Positions 1 to 6,141 of a DNA stretch of 8,763 nt are shown here, one piece after another. The notes under the pieces were generated by a model. The model was not told where the DNA came from, ran no database searches, and saw only the letters and a program-made list of their open reading frames with translations. Source of the DNA: Clostridiales bacterium UBA4821 (lineage in GTDB: Bacteria; Bacillota; Clostridia; Acetivibrionales; UBA4821); assembly GCA_002402315.1 (NCBI GenBank), contig DHFP01000075.1, positions 1-8,763 of the forward strand. The letters run 5' to 3'. The position numbers and the translations under genes are program-made. The first letter of the stretch is position 1, and the number at the start of each line of letters is the position of its first letter.

Positions 1-1921
1 TCGCCTGCGCTATTGCAGACTGAACGTCGGCCAGAGCCGGGCTGGCAGCGGTAATCACCCTCTTTGATGAGCTTGTGACTGATACAGACTTGGTTGTGGT
101 ATTGGAATTAACCCCATCACTAACTGTAAGCTTTACGTTGAAGGTTCCTATTTGAGAATAGGTGTGAGTTGGATTCTTACTGGTGCTCTTCTCGCCATCC
201 CCAAAGTCCCAGGACCAGCTGGTCGGTGATCCCTGAGAGTTATCCAGGAACTGAACTTCCTGACCCACCACTGGAGAGCTCGGGCTATAGGTAAAATCGG
301 CCAAAATATTAGCTCTTAACGTGATGGTCTGGGTCATAGAATTTGAAGTGGTCCCGTCAGAGACGGTGAGAGTAACATTATAAGATCCGGCAGAGGAATA
401 GGCGTGTGCCGGATTCTTCTGGGTACTGGTAGCCCCATCGCCAAACTTCCAGGACCATGATGTTATATTACCAGTTGATTTATCAGTAAACTGGACTGAA
501 GTTGCAACGGTCGGATTCATCGGACTAAATGAAAAATCTGCCCGAACAACCGGTTTTACTGTAATAGTCTTACTGGTAGTTTTGCTTTCTACACTATTTG
601 TCACTCTAAGGGTAACAGTATAAGTCCCTGAAGTTGAATATACATGTGGTGAGTTCTGAATGGCGGAACTGGAGCCGTCTCCAAAATCCCATTGCCACGA
701 AGTCGGGTTACCGGTAGAGGTGTCAGTAAATTGAACCGTCTGCCCATCATATGGCGAAGATGGGCTATAGGTGAACGAAGGATTTAAAGACTGGCTTACA
801 ACTACGGTTTTGCTCTTAGTTTTTGAGCCCTTAGCATTGGTGGCTGTCAGCGTTACAGTAAATGAGCCAGCACTGGTAAATTTATGTGTCGGGTCTTTGG
901 CAGTGCTGTTGCTTCCATCGCCGAAATTCCAAAGATAAGAATTAACCGAACCACTCGTCTGATTCGTAAACTGAACATCCTGGTTTACCAGCGGTGCTGA
1001 TGGACTGAAAGCAAAATCCACTGTTACCGGTGCCAGAATCGTTATGCTCTTTGAGGTGCTCTTTGTATAGGTGCCATTTGATACCTGAAGCGTAACAGTA
1101 TATGTTCCAGCAGAGCTATAAGTATGGCTGGGATTCTGAGCACTACTGGTTGCCCCATTACCAAAATTCCAGTTCCAGGAAGACGGATTCCCGGAAGAAG
1201 CATCCTGGAATTGGATACTTTCACCCGCTTCAGGATTAGCTGGCGAATAAGTGAAATTTGGGCTCAGCAATGGAAGCACATTAATTGATTTGGTAAGGTT
1301 TCTGCTTGAGGTCCCGTTAGATATGGTTAGAGTGACATTAAATGTCCCAGCACTCTGATATTGATGCTGAGGATTTTGCAGAGTGCTTTGGCTGCCGTCG
1401 CCAAAATCCCACCGCCAGGAAGTTGGGTTACCCGTGGAGCTATCTGTAAACTGAATAGTCATTCCGACTTCTGGGGTGGGGGGTGAAAATTCAAAAGATG
1501 GAGTTAATTCCAAAGTCTTCGTTGAGGTATTAGTAGTTGCCTTTGAGGCATAAACCTTAATCTTCTTGGTTATCGTACTGGAAGCGCTGTCAAGCTTAAC
1601 AGTCAAAGAGACTGTGTAAGTTCCGGCTTTGTCATAAGTATGGGTGGGATTCTGTTCATAGCTGAAAACACCATCACCAAAATTCCATAACCAATAGTTA
1701 GGATTTCCTTTTGATTTATCTATAAACCTTACATCCAGTCCGGCTACAATAATAATCGGACTGTAGCCAAATGCGGCCTTAACTCCGCCTGTTGATCCAT
1801 TAAAATTTTTAAAGGCATTTGATAAATTGGACTGTCCATATAAGACTGAATTTGAAATAATTAGGAAAATAACAACCAAGATTAAAGTAGGCCTTAATAG
1901 ATTGGTATTGTTATTCTTCAT
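1..1921 (-). CDS. Secreted multi-PKD-domain protein, N-terminal part (cut by window edge)
   Basis: The frame is open from ATG at 1921 leftwards to the window edge, 640 codons without a stop, so the C-terminus is missing. Residues 1-29 look like a signal peptide: basic K2 and R10, then a hydrophobic core (about 12-27) ending near VLYG. Seven PKD-type domains follow at about 48-125, 140-217, 219-297, 299-376, 379-456, 459-536 and 538-616. Each has the W-x-F-G-D-G motif (tryptophans at 79, 171, 251, 331, 411, 491, 571) and a later AGTYTVTL-like strand. The third has N255 in place of the usual Asp. PKD domains are extracellular beta-sandwich modules used as spacers or in glycan and protein binding. 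Residues 617-640 leave the PKD pattern and read VITAASPALADVQSAIAQA, like the entry of right-handed beta-helix proteins. The likely role is a secreted or surface protein; its activity is unknown. It is transcribed away from the glycan genes, so it need not share their function. Confidence 0.9.
   Translation of the reverse strand, partial: MKNNNTNLLRPTLILVVIFLIISNSVLYGQSNLSNAFKNFNGSTGGVKAAFGYSPIIIVAGLDVRFIDKSKGNPNYWLWNFGDGVFSYEQNPTHTYDKAGTYTVSLTVKLDSASSTITKKIKVYASKATTNTSTKTLELTPSFEFSPPTPEVGMTIQFTDSSTGNPTSWRWDFGDGSQSTLQNPQHQYQSAGTFNVTLTISNGTSSRNLTKSINVLPLLSPNFTYSPANPEAGESIQFQDASSGNPSSWNWNFGNGATSSAQNPSHTYSSAGTYTVTLQVSNGTYTKSTSKSITILAPVTVDFAFSPSAPLVNQDVQFTNQTSGSVNSYLWNFGDGSNSTAKDPTHKFTSAGSFTVTLTATNAKGSKTKSKTVVVSQSLNPSFTYSPSSPYDGQTVQFTDTSTGNPTSWQWDFGDGSSSAIQNSPHVYSTSGTYTVTLRVTNSVESKTTSKTITVKPVVRADFSFSPMNPTVATSVQFTDKSTGNITSWSWKFGDGATSTQKNPAHAYSSAGSYNVTLTVSDGTTSNSMTQTITLRANILADFTYSPSSPVVGQEVQFLDNSQGSPTSWSWDFGDGEKSTSKNPTHTYSQIGTFNVKLTVSDGVNSNTTTKSVSVTSSSKRVITAASPALADVQSAIAQA
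74..1504 (-). repeat. Six tandem 240-bp PKD-domain repeats in exact register
   Basis: These are PKD domains 2-7 of the secreted protein. The conserved tryptophan of W-x-F-G-D-G falls at residues 171, 251, 331, 411, 491 and 571, so every unit is exactly 80 codons (240 bp) with no insertion or deletion. The first PKD domain (about 1547-1780) is 92 residues upstream and joined by a Ser/Thr-rich linker, so it stands outside the register. The units differ at many bases, so this is an old or diversified array, not a fresh duplication. Typical unit words are QFTDxSTGNPTSW, FGDG, NPxHTY and AGTYTVTL. Confidence 0.9.
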
Positions 1922-1925
1922 GCCT

Positions 1926-1932
1926 TCACCTC
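1926..1932 (-). promoter_or_regulatory. Ribosome binding site of the PKD-repeat gene
   Basis: On the minus strand GAGGTGA lies five to seven bases before the ATG at 1921. This is a good Shine-Dalgarno match at normal spacing, and together with the signal peptide directly after the ATG it fixes the start. It contrasts with the poor or absent Shine-Dalgarno sequences of three genes on the other strand. Confidence 0.75.
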
Positions 1933-1996
1933 GGGGTTTAGAAATTAAGCTTCTTACCATCCGTCAAATTTTGTCGCAGCAGTGACAATTTCGGGG

Positions 1997-2012
1997 TCAC
2001 CCCCGGGGGTGA
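1997..2012. repeat. Perfect 16-bp GC-rich palindrome between GACAATTT repeats
   Basis: TCACCCCCGGGGGTGA reads the same on both strands. It is framed by the short arms CAATT (1986-1990) and AATTG (2012-2016). GACAATTT occurs in direct orientation at 1984-1991 and 2034-2041, exactly 50 bp apart, and TTGTCGC at 1971-1977 is inverted against GCGACAA at 2032-2038. It sits 76 bp or more upstream of the PKD start codon, in its likely 5' leader or promoter. It may be an operator or a structured leader element; no family was recognised. Confidence 0.6.
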
Positions 2013-2222
2013 ATTGAAGGAGTATTTTTAGGCGACAATTTGTATCTATAATTCAGCTTTGATGCACTTGAATTAAATATTCTGATGAAATCCTGTTAAC
2101 ACCGGCATGATACTAATATTCTTTTTATTTCTATAATCCATATTTTTTTCATTATTCCTGGCAAAATGTGAGATAGTTCTAAAAAATATATTGCTGCTTT
2201 ATTATAAATAATAAACATAGAT

Positions 2223-2231
2223 TGATATAAT
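2223..2231 (+). promoter_or_regulatory. Extended -10 promoter for the acetyltransferase gene
   Basis: TGATATAAT is a perfect extended -10 element (TG-N-TATAAT). The expected start of transcription is near 2238, about 20 nt before the ATG at 2260. No good -35 hexamer lies 16-18 bp upstream (the region reads TTATAA/TATAAA), which is acceptable for extended -10 promoters. Because the surroundings are very AT-rich, a chance match is possible. Confidence 0.45.
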
Positions 2232-2259
2232 TTTAAAAATTTGATACTAAGATATTAAA

Positions 2260-2973
2260 ATGAATTTAACCAAATTATATATCTTGATTTTAAACAAGAT
2301 AGATTCTTTGACACATGTCTATAGAAAGAAGGGCATAATTGGAGTTTTCAGGGCTACATTAAAATATTTAGGTTTTAAACATCCTGAACACCTATCGTTT
2401 ATGTATCTTAATTTGTCAGAATTACCAGAGCAATCAAACTCGAAGCCTGTTTTTAAGATTATTACAAACAAAGACATAGAAAATGCAAAATATCTAAATG
2501 ATGGCTTTCATTCAAGAAAAGAAATAATTAAAAAATTAGAAAAAGGAGATTTTTTATTCGTTCACATAGAAAATAACAATATAGTTTATTATGTTTGGAT
2601 TGAACAGAAAAATATCTCGATAGATTTTTTCAAATTTAATCTCCCAAATGACATTGCTTATCTTTCAGGGGAGTTTACTGTTCCCGAGTACAGAGGAATA
2701 GGAATAGCCAAAAGGACACGGCAGGAAATCTTTCGATATCTTAAAGAAAATGGCTTTAAATACATAATCTTAGTTGTAAATCCCAGAAACATTCCTGCTG
2801 TAATATTAAATAAATCTTGCGGCTTTATTGAATACCAATATATTTCTTACAGAAAATTTGCTTATCTTCTGCATTATGAAATAACATCAACATTCACGGG
2901 TGAAGTAAAATATTTCAAAGGCTTCAAAAAACCTGAAGAAGATGTTTGGAAAGTCTTTGCCGGTTTCGTTTAA
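2260..2973 (+). CDS. GNAT-family N-acetyltransferase in a glycan locus
   Basis: This 237-residue protein has a GNAT domain over about residues 65-205. The acetyl-CoA pyrophosphate loop is R145-G-I-G-I-A150 (Q/R-x-x-G-x-G/A), preceded by the strand GEFTVPEYR. The second motif is N174-P-R-N-I-P-A180 followed by C-G-F at 187-189, the usual helix-then-GF layout of the fold. The first 60 or so residues are basic and partly helical and are not part of the core fold. No signal peptide or clear membrane segment is seen, so it is probably cytoplasmic. Family members transfer an acetyl group from acetyl-CoA to an amine, in some glycan loci that of an amino sugar; the acceptor here is unknown. There is no Shine-Dalgarno sequence before the ATG, but the next Met is residue 48, so this start is the reasonable one. 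The asparagine-synthetase-like gene follows after 45 nt, probably on the same transcript. Confidence 0.85.
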   Translation: MNLTKLYILILNKIDSLTHVYRKKGIIGVFRATLKYLGFKHPEHLSFMYLNLSELPEQSNSKPVFKIITNKDIENAKYLNDGFHSRKEIIKKLEKGDFLFVHIENNNIVYYVWIEQKNISIDFFKFNLPNDIAYLSGEFTVPEYRGIGIAKRTRQEIFRYLKENGFKYIILVVNPRNIPAVILNKSCGFIEYQYISYRKFAYLLHYEITSTFTGEVKYFKGFKKPEEDVWKVFAGFV

Positions 2974-3018
2974 AACTAGATAATTATTTTTTATGTATCT
3001 AAATAAGGTTAAAGGCAA

Positions 3019-4533
3019 ATGAATATTCAATATGATAAAGTTAAGTTTTTTAGAAGAAGACAATTTTTACTAGGACCAGAATATGCTGATTTTGATGGCT
3101 GGAATAAAATCAAGATAGATAACACCCACCTAATTACAGCTCACCCAGATTTAAATTTATCTTACTTAGAAAGCGGTCCAAATAAAGCTGTTTTATTAGG
3201 TTATTTTATAGACCCGTTTAATCCGAATTCTTCAGATATCGATATTTTATCTAGATTTCTTGATGAACCTGCCTATATAGATAATATTATTTTTAAATTA
3301 AATAACCTCGGTGGCAGATTTGTTTTAATAATCTCAAAGAATGACAATTTGTGGTTATTTCACGATGCTTGTGCTTTAAGGCAAGTCCACTATTTCGTTG
3401 ACAAAAGCGGGCATGTCTGGTGTGCTTCTCAGCCAAATTTATTAGCTGAAATATTTAAATTTGATTATGATGAAGAAATTATGTCTTTTAGAAACATGCC
3501 TCTGTTTGCCAAAGGGAAGGACGAATTTTGGTTCCCTTGCGACTTAACGCCATATAAAGAAATAAAATATCTACTGCCGAATCATTACTTGGATCTAAAT
3601 AACGGCAACGTCTTCCGGTTCTGGCCACGTAAAGATTCTTTTACAAAAATTAGTTTAGATGAATGCATAGAACGCGTTAGTGATTTACTAAAATATTCCA
3701 TAAAATCTGCAGTTTCAAGATTCAACCTAAAAATGGGTATTTCCGCTGGATGTGACAGCCGCAAATCTCTGGCTGCCTCCAAAGAGGTAAAAGACAAAAT
3801 CATTTTTTTTACTCATACTCCTATAAAGGGAAATGAAGCTGACATAGAAGTACCATCTAAATTGCTGCCCAAATTAGGTCTTAAACATTATGTGGTCGAA
3901 TTGCAGCCAATGGACAACGAATTTAAAAAATACTTTGATACAAATAACACTTGGCCAAGAGAAAGGCATGGACATATAGCCTACTCATTTATGCGTTATT
4001 TTGGAACCGATTGTGTTGTTCTGAACAGTAATATAAGCGAATATGCAGGTGTATGGTACTGGCTACCTAAATCAAGAATCAATGCCGTAAGCTTGGCTAT
4101 GCTACGGTCTTTAAATAATAAAAAAATAATAAATGAATTGGGAAAATGGCTTAGCGAAGCTAAGCCAAGTTGTGAGGCTGCGGGTATGAATATCCTTGTC
4201 CTTTTTGATTTAGAGCTTAGATCGCGCTGGGTATCTCAGGCCTTGGCAGAATATGACATTGCTTTTGAAACATTTAATCCCTATAACAACAGATACCTTT
4301 TCCAACTGGAATTGTCAGTGGATGAGAAAATAAGAGAGGGCAGAAATCTTCGTATGCCTAAGAGACTTATCAAGAAAATGTGGCCAGAGGTCCTTTCGGA
4401 ACCAATAAATCCGGAAAAAGGGCTAATAAAAAATGTTAAAAAATTAATACAGGGCAGACGCTTTTTATTTCCTATAATCAGGAATCTTAGGTATTTTAAA
4501 CAAACAATAAGTTTTATGAAAAAAAATTCATAG
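3019..4533 (+). CDS. Asparagine-synthetase-like protein lacking the glutaminase cysteine
   Basis: This 504-residue protein has the two-part layout of class-B asparagine synthetases. Residues about 1-200 resemble the class II glutamine amidotransferase fold: N96-L-G-G-R-F-V-L and the following LWLFHDACALRQVHYF match the GDF...DxxGxRPLYY region. The synthetase part starts near 215 with a pyrophosphate loop S242-A-G-C-D-S247, a variant of SGGxDS. Active AsnB-type glutaminases need Cys as residue 2; here residue 2 is Asn, and an in-frame TAA at 3010-3012 excludes an upstream start. The protein therefore probably cannot draw ammonia from glutamine by the standard route. Known relatives in polysaccharide loci (WbpS, WbtH) amidate uronic acids on glycans; beta-lactam synthetase is another non-glutaminase relative. 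By context I favour sugar or glycan amide formation. A weak AAAGG at 3011-3015 precedes the ATG. The substrate, and whether it is active, are unknown. Confidence 0.8.
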   Translation: MNIQYDKVKFFRRRQFLLGPEYADFDGWNKIKIDNTHLITAHPDLNLSYLESGPNKAVLLGYFIDPFNPNSSDIDILSRFLDEPAYIDNIIFKLNNLGGRFVLIISKNDNLWLFHDACALRQVHYFVDKSGHVWCASQPNLLAEIFKFDYDEEIMSFRNMPLFAKGKDEFWFPCDLTPYKEIKYLLPNHYLDLNNGNVFRFWPRKDSFTKISLDECIERVSDLLKYSIKSAVSRFNLKMGISAGCDSRKSLAASKEVKDKIIFFTHTPIKGNEADIEVPSKLLPKLGLKHYVVELQPMDNEFKKYFDTNNTWPRERHGHIAYSFMRYFGTDCVVLNSNISEYAGVWYWLPKSRINAVSLAMLRSLNNKKIINELGKWLSEAKPSCEAAGMNILVLFDLELRSRWVSQALAEYDIAFETFNPYNNRYLFQLELSVDEKIREGRNLRMPKRLIKKMWPEVLSEPINPEKGLIKNVKKLIQGRRFLFPIIRNLRYFKQTISFMKKNS

Positions 4534-4655
4534 GTTTATTTTGATTAATTTCGATAGTAAAATAGCATATAAGAATATTCTCGATTTGATGTAGAAGGAT
4601 AGGTCATCGAAATATAAAGTTTTTTGGACTTCAATTTGTGTTATAAAAATGATGA

Positions 4656-4679
4656 GATTGCGATGGTCAAATCGCGATC
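4656..4679 (+). repeat. Inverted repeat upstream of the tandem promoters
   Basis: GATTGCGAT and ATCGCGATC pair over nine positions with one G-T pair around a 6-nt loop. The right arm contains the 8-bp palindrome ATCGCGAT (4671-4678). A second dyad, TGGTCA (4664-4669) and TGACCA (4691-4696), encloses the right part and overlaps the -35 of the first promoter. No T-run follows, so this is more likely a protein-binding region than a terminator. Confidence 0.5.
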
Positions 4680-4684
4680 AAATC
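4667..4684 (+). promoter_or_regulatory. 11-bp-phased direct repeat next to the -35, candidate regulator site
   Basis: TCAAATC occurs at 4667-4673 and again at 4678-4684, 11 bp apart, which is one helical turn, and the second copy abuts the TTGACA at 4685. Tandem half-sites 11 bp apart are the arrangement bound by OmpR/PhoB-type response regulators. The sequence itself does not match a consensus I know, and the regulator is not in the window. Confidence 0.45.
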
Positions 4685-4713
4685 TTGACATGACCAACAA
4701 GGCAGATTATAAA
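4685..4713 (+). promoter_or_regulatory. Sigma-70 promoter P1 of the polymerase-flippase unit
   Basis: TTGACA (4685-4690, perfect -35) is followed after exactly 17 bp by TATAAA (4708-4713, five of six). Transcription should start near 4720, leaving a leader of about 74 nt before the TTG start at 4794. This is the best promoter match in the window and shows that the polymerase, transferase and flippase genes can be expressed independently of the two upstream genes. Confidence 0.75.
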
Positions 4714-4724
4714 GTGAAATAGTA

Positions 4725-4752
4725 TTGATAATCATTTAAGGTTATTTATAAT
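4725..4752 (+). promoter_or_regulatory. Sigma-70 promoter P2 of the polymerase-flippase unit
   Basis: TTGATA (4725-4730, five of six) is followed after 16 bp by a perfect TATAAT (4747-4752). Transcription should start near 4759, about 35 nt before the start codon. It lies just downstream of P1, so the two form a tandem pair; AT-rich context makes it slightly less certain than P1. Confidence 0.6.
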
Positions 4753-4777
4753 AATGAGATGTGTAATATTTGGCTTA

Positions 4778-4783
4778 GAGGGA
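4778..4783 (+). promoter_or_regulatory. Ribosome binding site supporting a TTG start
   Basis: GAGGGA precedes the TTG at 4794 by 10 nt, slightly long spacing. An in-frame TAG at 4776-4778 leaves no room for an upstream start, and the first membrane helix begins within a few residues of the TTG, so TTG is the best start. Confidence 0.55.
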
Positions 4784-4793
4784 AAATTATAAA

Positions 4794-6137
4794 TTGCCAC
4801 CACAAATAGCCCTGATAATCTTTTTAGCCTTCATCTTTTTTATTATATACATTGATCAAAAGAGAACCCAATTATCTGGGCCCGTTGTTTGGATTGTAGC
4901 TATATGGATCTTATATTCAGGAAGCAAAGGGCTCGGAGTCTTTCTTAACGTTCAAACAACCATAGAAGCCGGTAGCCCTCCAGACAGGTACTTTCAGATC
5001 ATTATGGGCCTTATAGCAATATTCATTCTTATAAGAAGGCATTTTCCCATCTCTAGTGCTATCAAGCAAAACAAATATTATTACCTTCTTTTATTTTATT
5101 TTCTTCTAAGTGTTATCTGGGCCAGAGACCCAGCAATATCCTTTAGAAGATGGGGTAGAGAATTCATCGCTTTATTAATAGCTTTAGTTCTTGTATCAGA
5201 AGACAACCCAACCAAAACCCTTATCGGCGCCTTTAAAAAGGCAATATATGCTGCTCTTCCCATATCTTTACTCCTGATCAAATATTTCCCACTTTATGGG
5301 CGTGAGTACGGAAGATGGACAGGTGAATTGATGTGGGTTGGAATAGCCAGTCAGAAAAACGGTCTGGCAATGTTATGCTCGATATCAATTCTCTTCTTAG
5401 GTTGGAGCCTTCTTCAGGACTTAAAAGACTGGAAACATCTCAATTACAAACTTCCTTTTTTTGTTGACCTTTTCATGGTTTTTTTAGCTATATATTTAAT
5501 GTTAGGTCCTAAAAGAACTTTCAATTATTCTGCAACCTCAACTCTATCTTTAATAGTCGGATTCGTTTTCATGGGCTTGTTCAAGACTGTATCAAATAAA
5601 GGATTCAATATAAAAAATAAAATTGCCATAACAGCGATTATAATAATTGCGATAGGAACTATCCTCCCTTTTTCAGGCAAGATTCCTATAAAAACTTTAC
5701 CCAGTTTATTTAACAGAACCGAAACACTCACCGGCAGAACTGAAATCTGGCAGAGCCTTGTGCCCTATGCTAAAAAAAATGTATTATTAGGTTACGGTTA
5801 CGGAGGCTTCTGGACCACTTCATTAAGAAATCTCATTGCCAGTCATGCGCATAATGGCTATTTAGACACAATTCTTGAACTCGGTTTAATCGGATTAATA
5901 CTTTTTATAATTTATATCCTTAACTTGCTAAAAAAGCAGGCAGATTTCTTGGATGGAGAAAATCAGATTTCGTGGTTTTTCTTTGCTCTTATCTTTGTGG
6001 TCTTGGTTAGAAATGCAGCGGAATCTCTGCTGGCTGAGTTTACCAGCTATTCAATGTGGCTAATTTTGGCCTGGTCATTTATAATAAATAAAAATTATGA
6101 TTTAAACGAAACTGAGTCTTCATTTAATCAAATATAA
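4794..6137 (+). CDS. O-antigen polymerase/ligase-type membrane protein (Wzy/WaaL superfamily)
   Basis: This 447-residue, very hydrophobic protein has roughly 11-13 membrane segments (for example 4-20, 31-50, 67-80, 95-108, 122-134, 188-208, 222-238, 277-292, 354-378, 393-406, 417-431). The Wzy_C-type signature is clear: a long periplasmic loop at about 293-353 with L312-T-G-R-T-E-I-W319, then LLGYGYGGFW (331-340) and H351-A-H-N-G-Y-L357 leading into the next helix. Arg and His residues of this loop are the functional ones in family members. SQKNGLAML (186-194) matches the KN-x-L-G-type motif. These proteins sit in the inner membrane and either polymerise undecaprenyl-linked repeat units (Wzy) or transfer the glycan to an acceptor (WaaL, or PglL-type to protein); sequence alone does not separate these. 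A flippase in the same unit favours Wzy. It starts with TTG and is first gene of a unit with tandem promoters. Confidence 0.85.
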   Translation: MPPQIALIIFLAFIFFIIYIDQKRTQLSGPVVWIVAIWILYSGSKGLGVFLNVQTTIEAGSPPDRYFQIIMGLIAIFILIRRHFPISSAIKQNKYYYLLLFYFLLSVIWARDPAISFRRWGREFIALLIALVLVSEDNPTKTLIGAFKKAIYAALPISLLLIKYFPLYGREYGRWTGELMWVGIASQKNGLAMLCSISILFLGWSLLQDLKDWKHLNYKLPFFVDLFMVFLAIYLMLGPKRTFNYSATSTLSLIVGFVFMGLFKTVSNKGFNIKNKIAITAIIIIAIGTILPFSGKIPIKTLPSLFNRTETLTGRTEIWQSLVPYAKKNVLLGYGYGGFWTTSLRNLIASHAHNGYLDTILELGLIGLILFIIYILNLLKKQADFLDGENQISWFFFALIFVVLVRNAAESLLAEFTSYSMWLILAWSFIINKNYDLNETESSFNQI

Positions 6138-6141
6138 TAAT

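Larger units (their letters stand above)
1922..2259. other. Divergent intergenic region, 338 bp
   Basis: This region separates the leftward PKD gene from the rightward glycan genes and must carry the control of both. It contains the PKD ribosome binding site, a GC-rich palindrome at 1997-2012 flanked by GACAATTT repeats, and a strongly AT-rich right half with an extended -10 at 2223-2231. No convincing leftward promoter was found; TTCAAG-N16-TATAGA on the minus strand around 2040-2075 is only a weak candidate. No RNA gene or protein-coding gene is recognisable. Confidence 0.6.
4534..4793 (+). other. Regulatory intergenic region before the polymerase gene, 260 bp
   Basis: This region divides the cluster into two transcription units. 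It holds a short stretch (4592-4628) resembling one at 8505-8559, nested inverted and direct repeats at 4656-4696, two tandem promoters (4685-4713 and 4725-4752) and a ribosome binding site at 4778-4783. No clear terminator for the upstream gene was found. Short readable frames here (for example 4663-4722) show no recognisable protein. Confidence 0.7.

Noticed and set aside
1042..1224. Open frame of 60 codons on the minus strand
   Set aside because: It lies entirely within the PKD repeats in another frame of the same strand; the PKD frame has clear domain motifs and this one has none.
74..1780. Regular repeats as a CRISPR array
   Set aside because: The 240-bp period is coding, the units are diverged PKD domains in one open frame, and there are no short identical repeats with unique spacers.
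2095..2151. Short minus-strand frame of 18 codons with AGGA before its ATG
   Set aside because: The peptide (MKKIWIIEIKRILVSCRC) shows no known leader features, and such frames are common in AT-rich intergenic DNA.
2155..2180. TGGCA at 2159 as a sigma-54 -24 element
   Set aside because: The required GC at the -12 position is absent at the fixed spacing.
2977..3001. TAGATA/TATCTA inverted repeat between the first two glycan genes
   Set aside because: The stem is only 6 bp and AT-only apart from one G-C pair, so it is too weak to call a terminator or processing site.
3585..3803. Open frame of 72 codons on the minus strand
   Set aside because: It is antisense to the asparagine-synthetase-like gene, with no ribosome binding site or recognisable motif.
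5096..5731. Two minus-strand open frames of 61 and 68 codons
   Set aside because: Both are antisense to the well-supported polymerase/ligase gene; their hydrophobic stretches mirror its membrane-segment codons.
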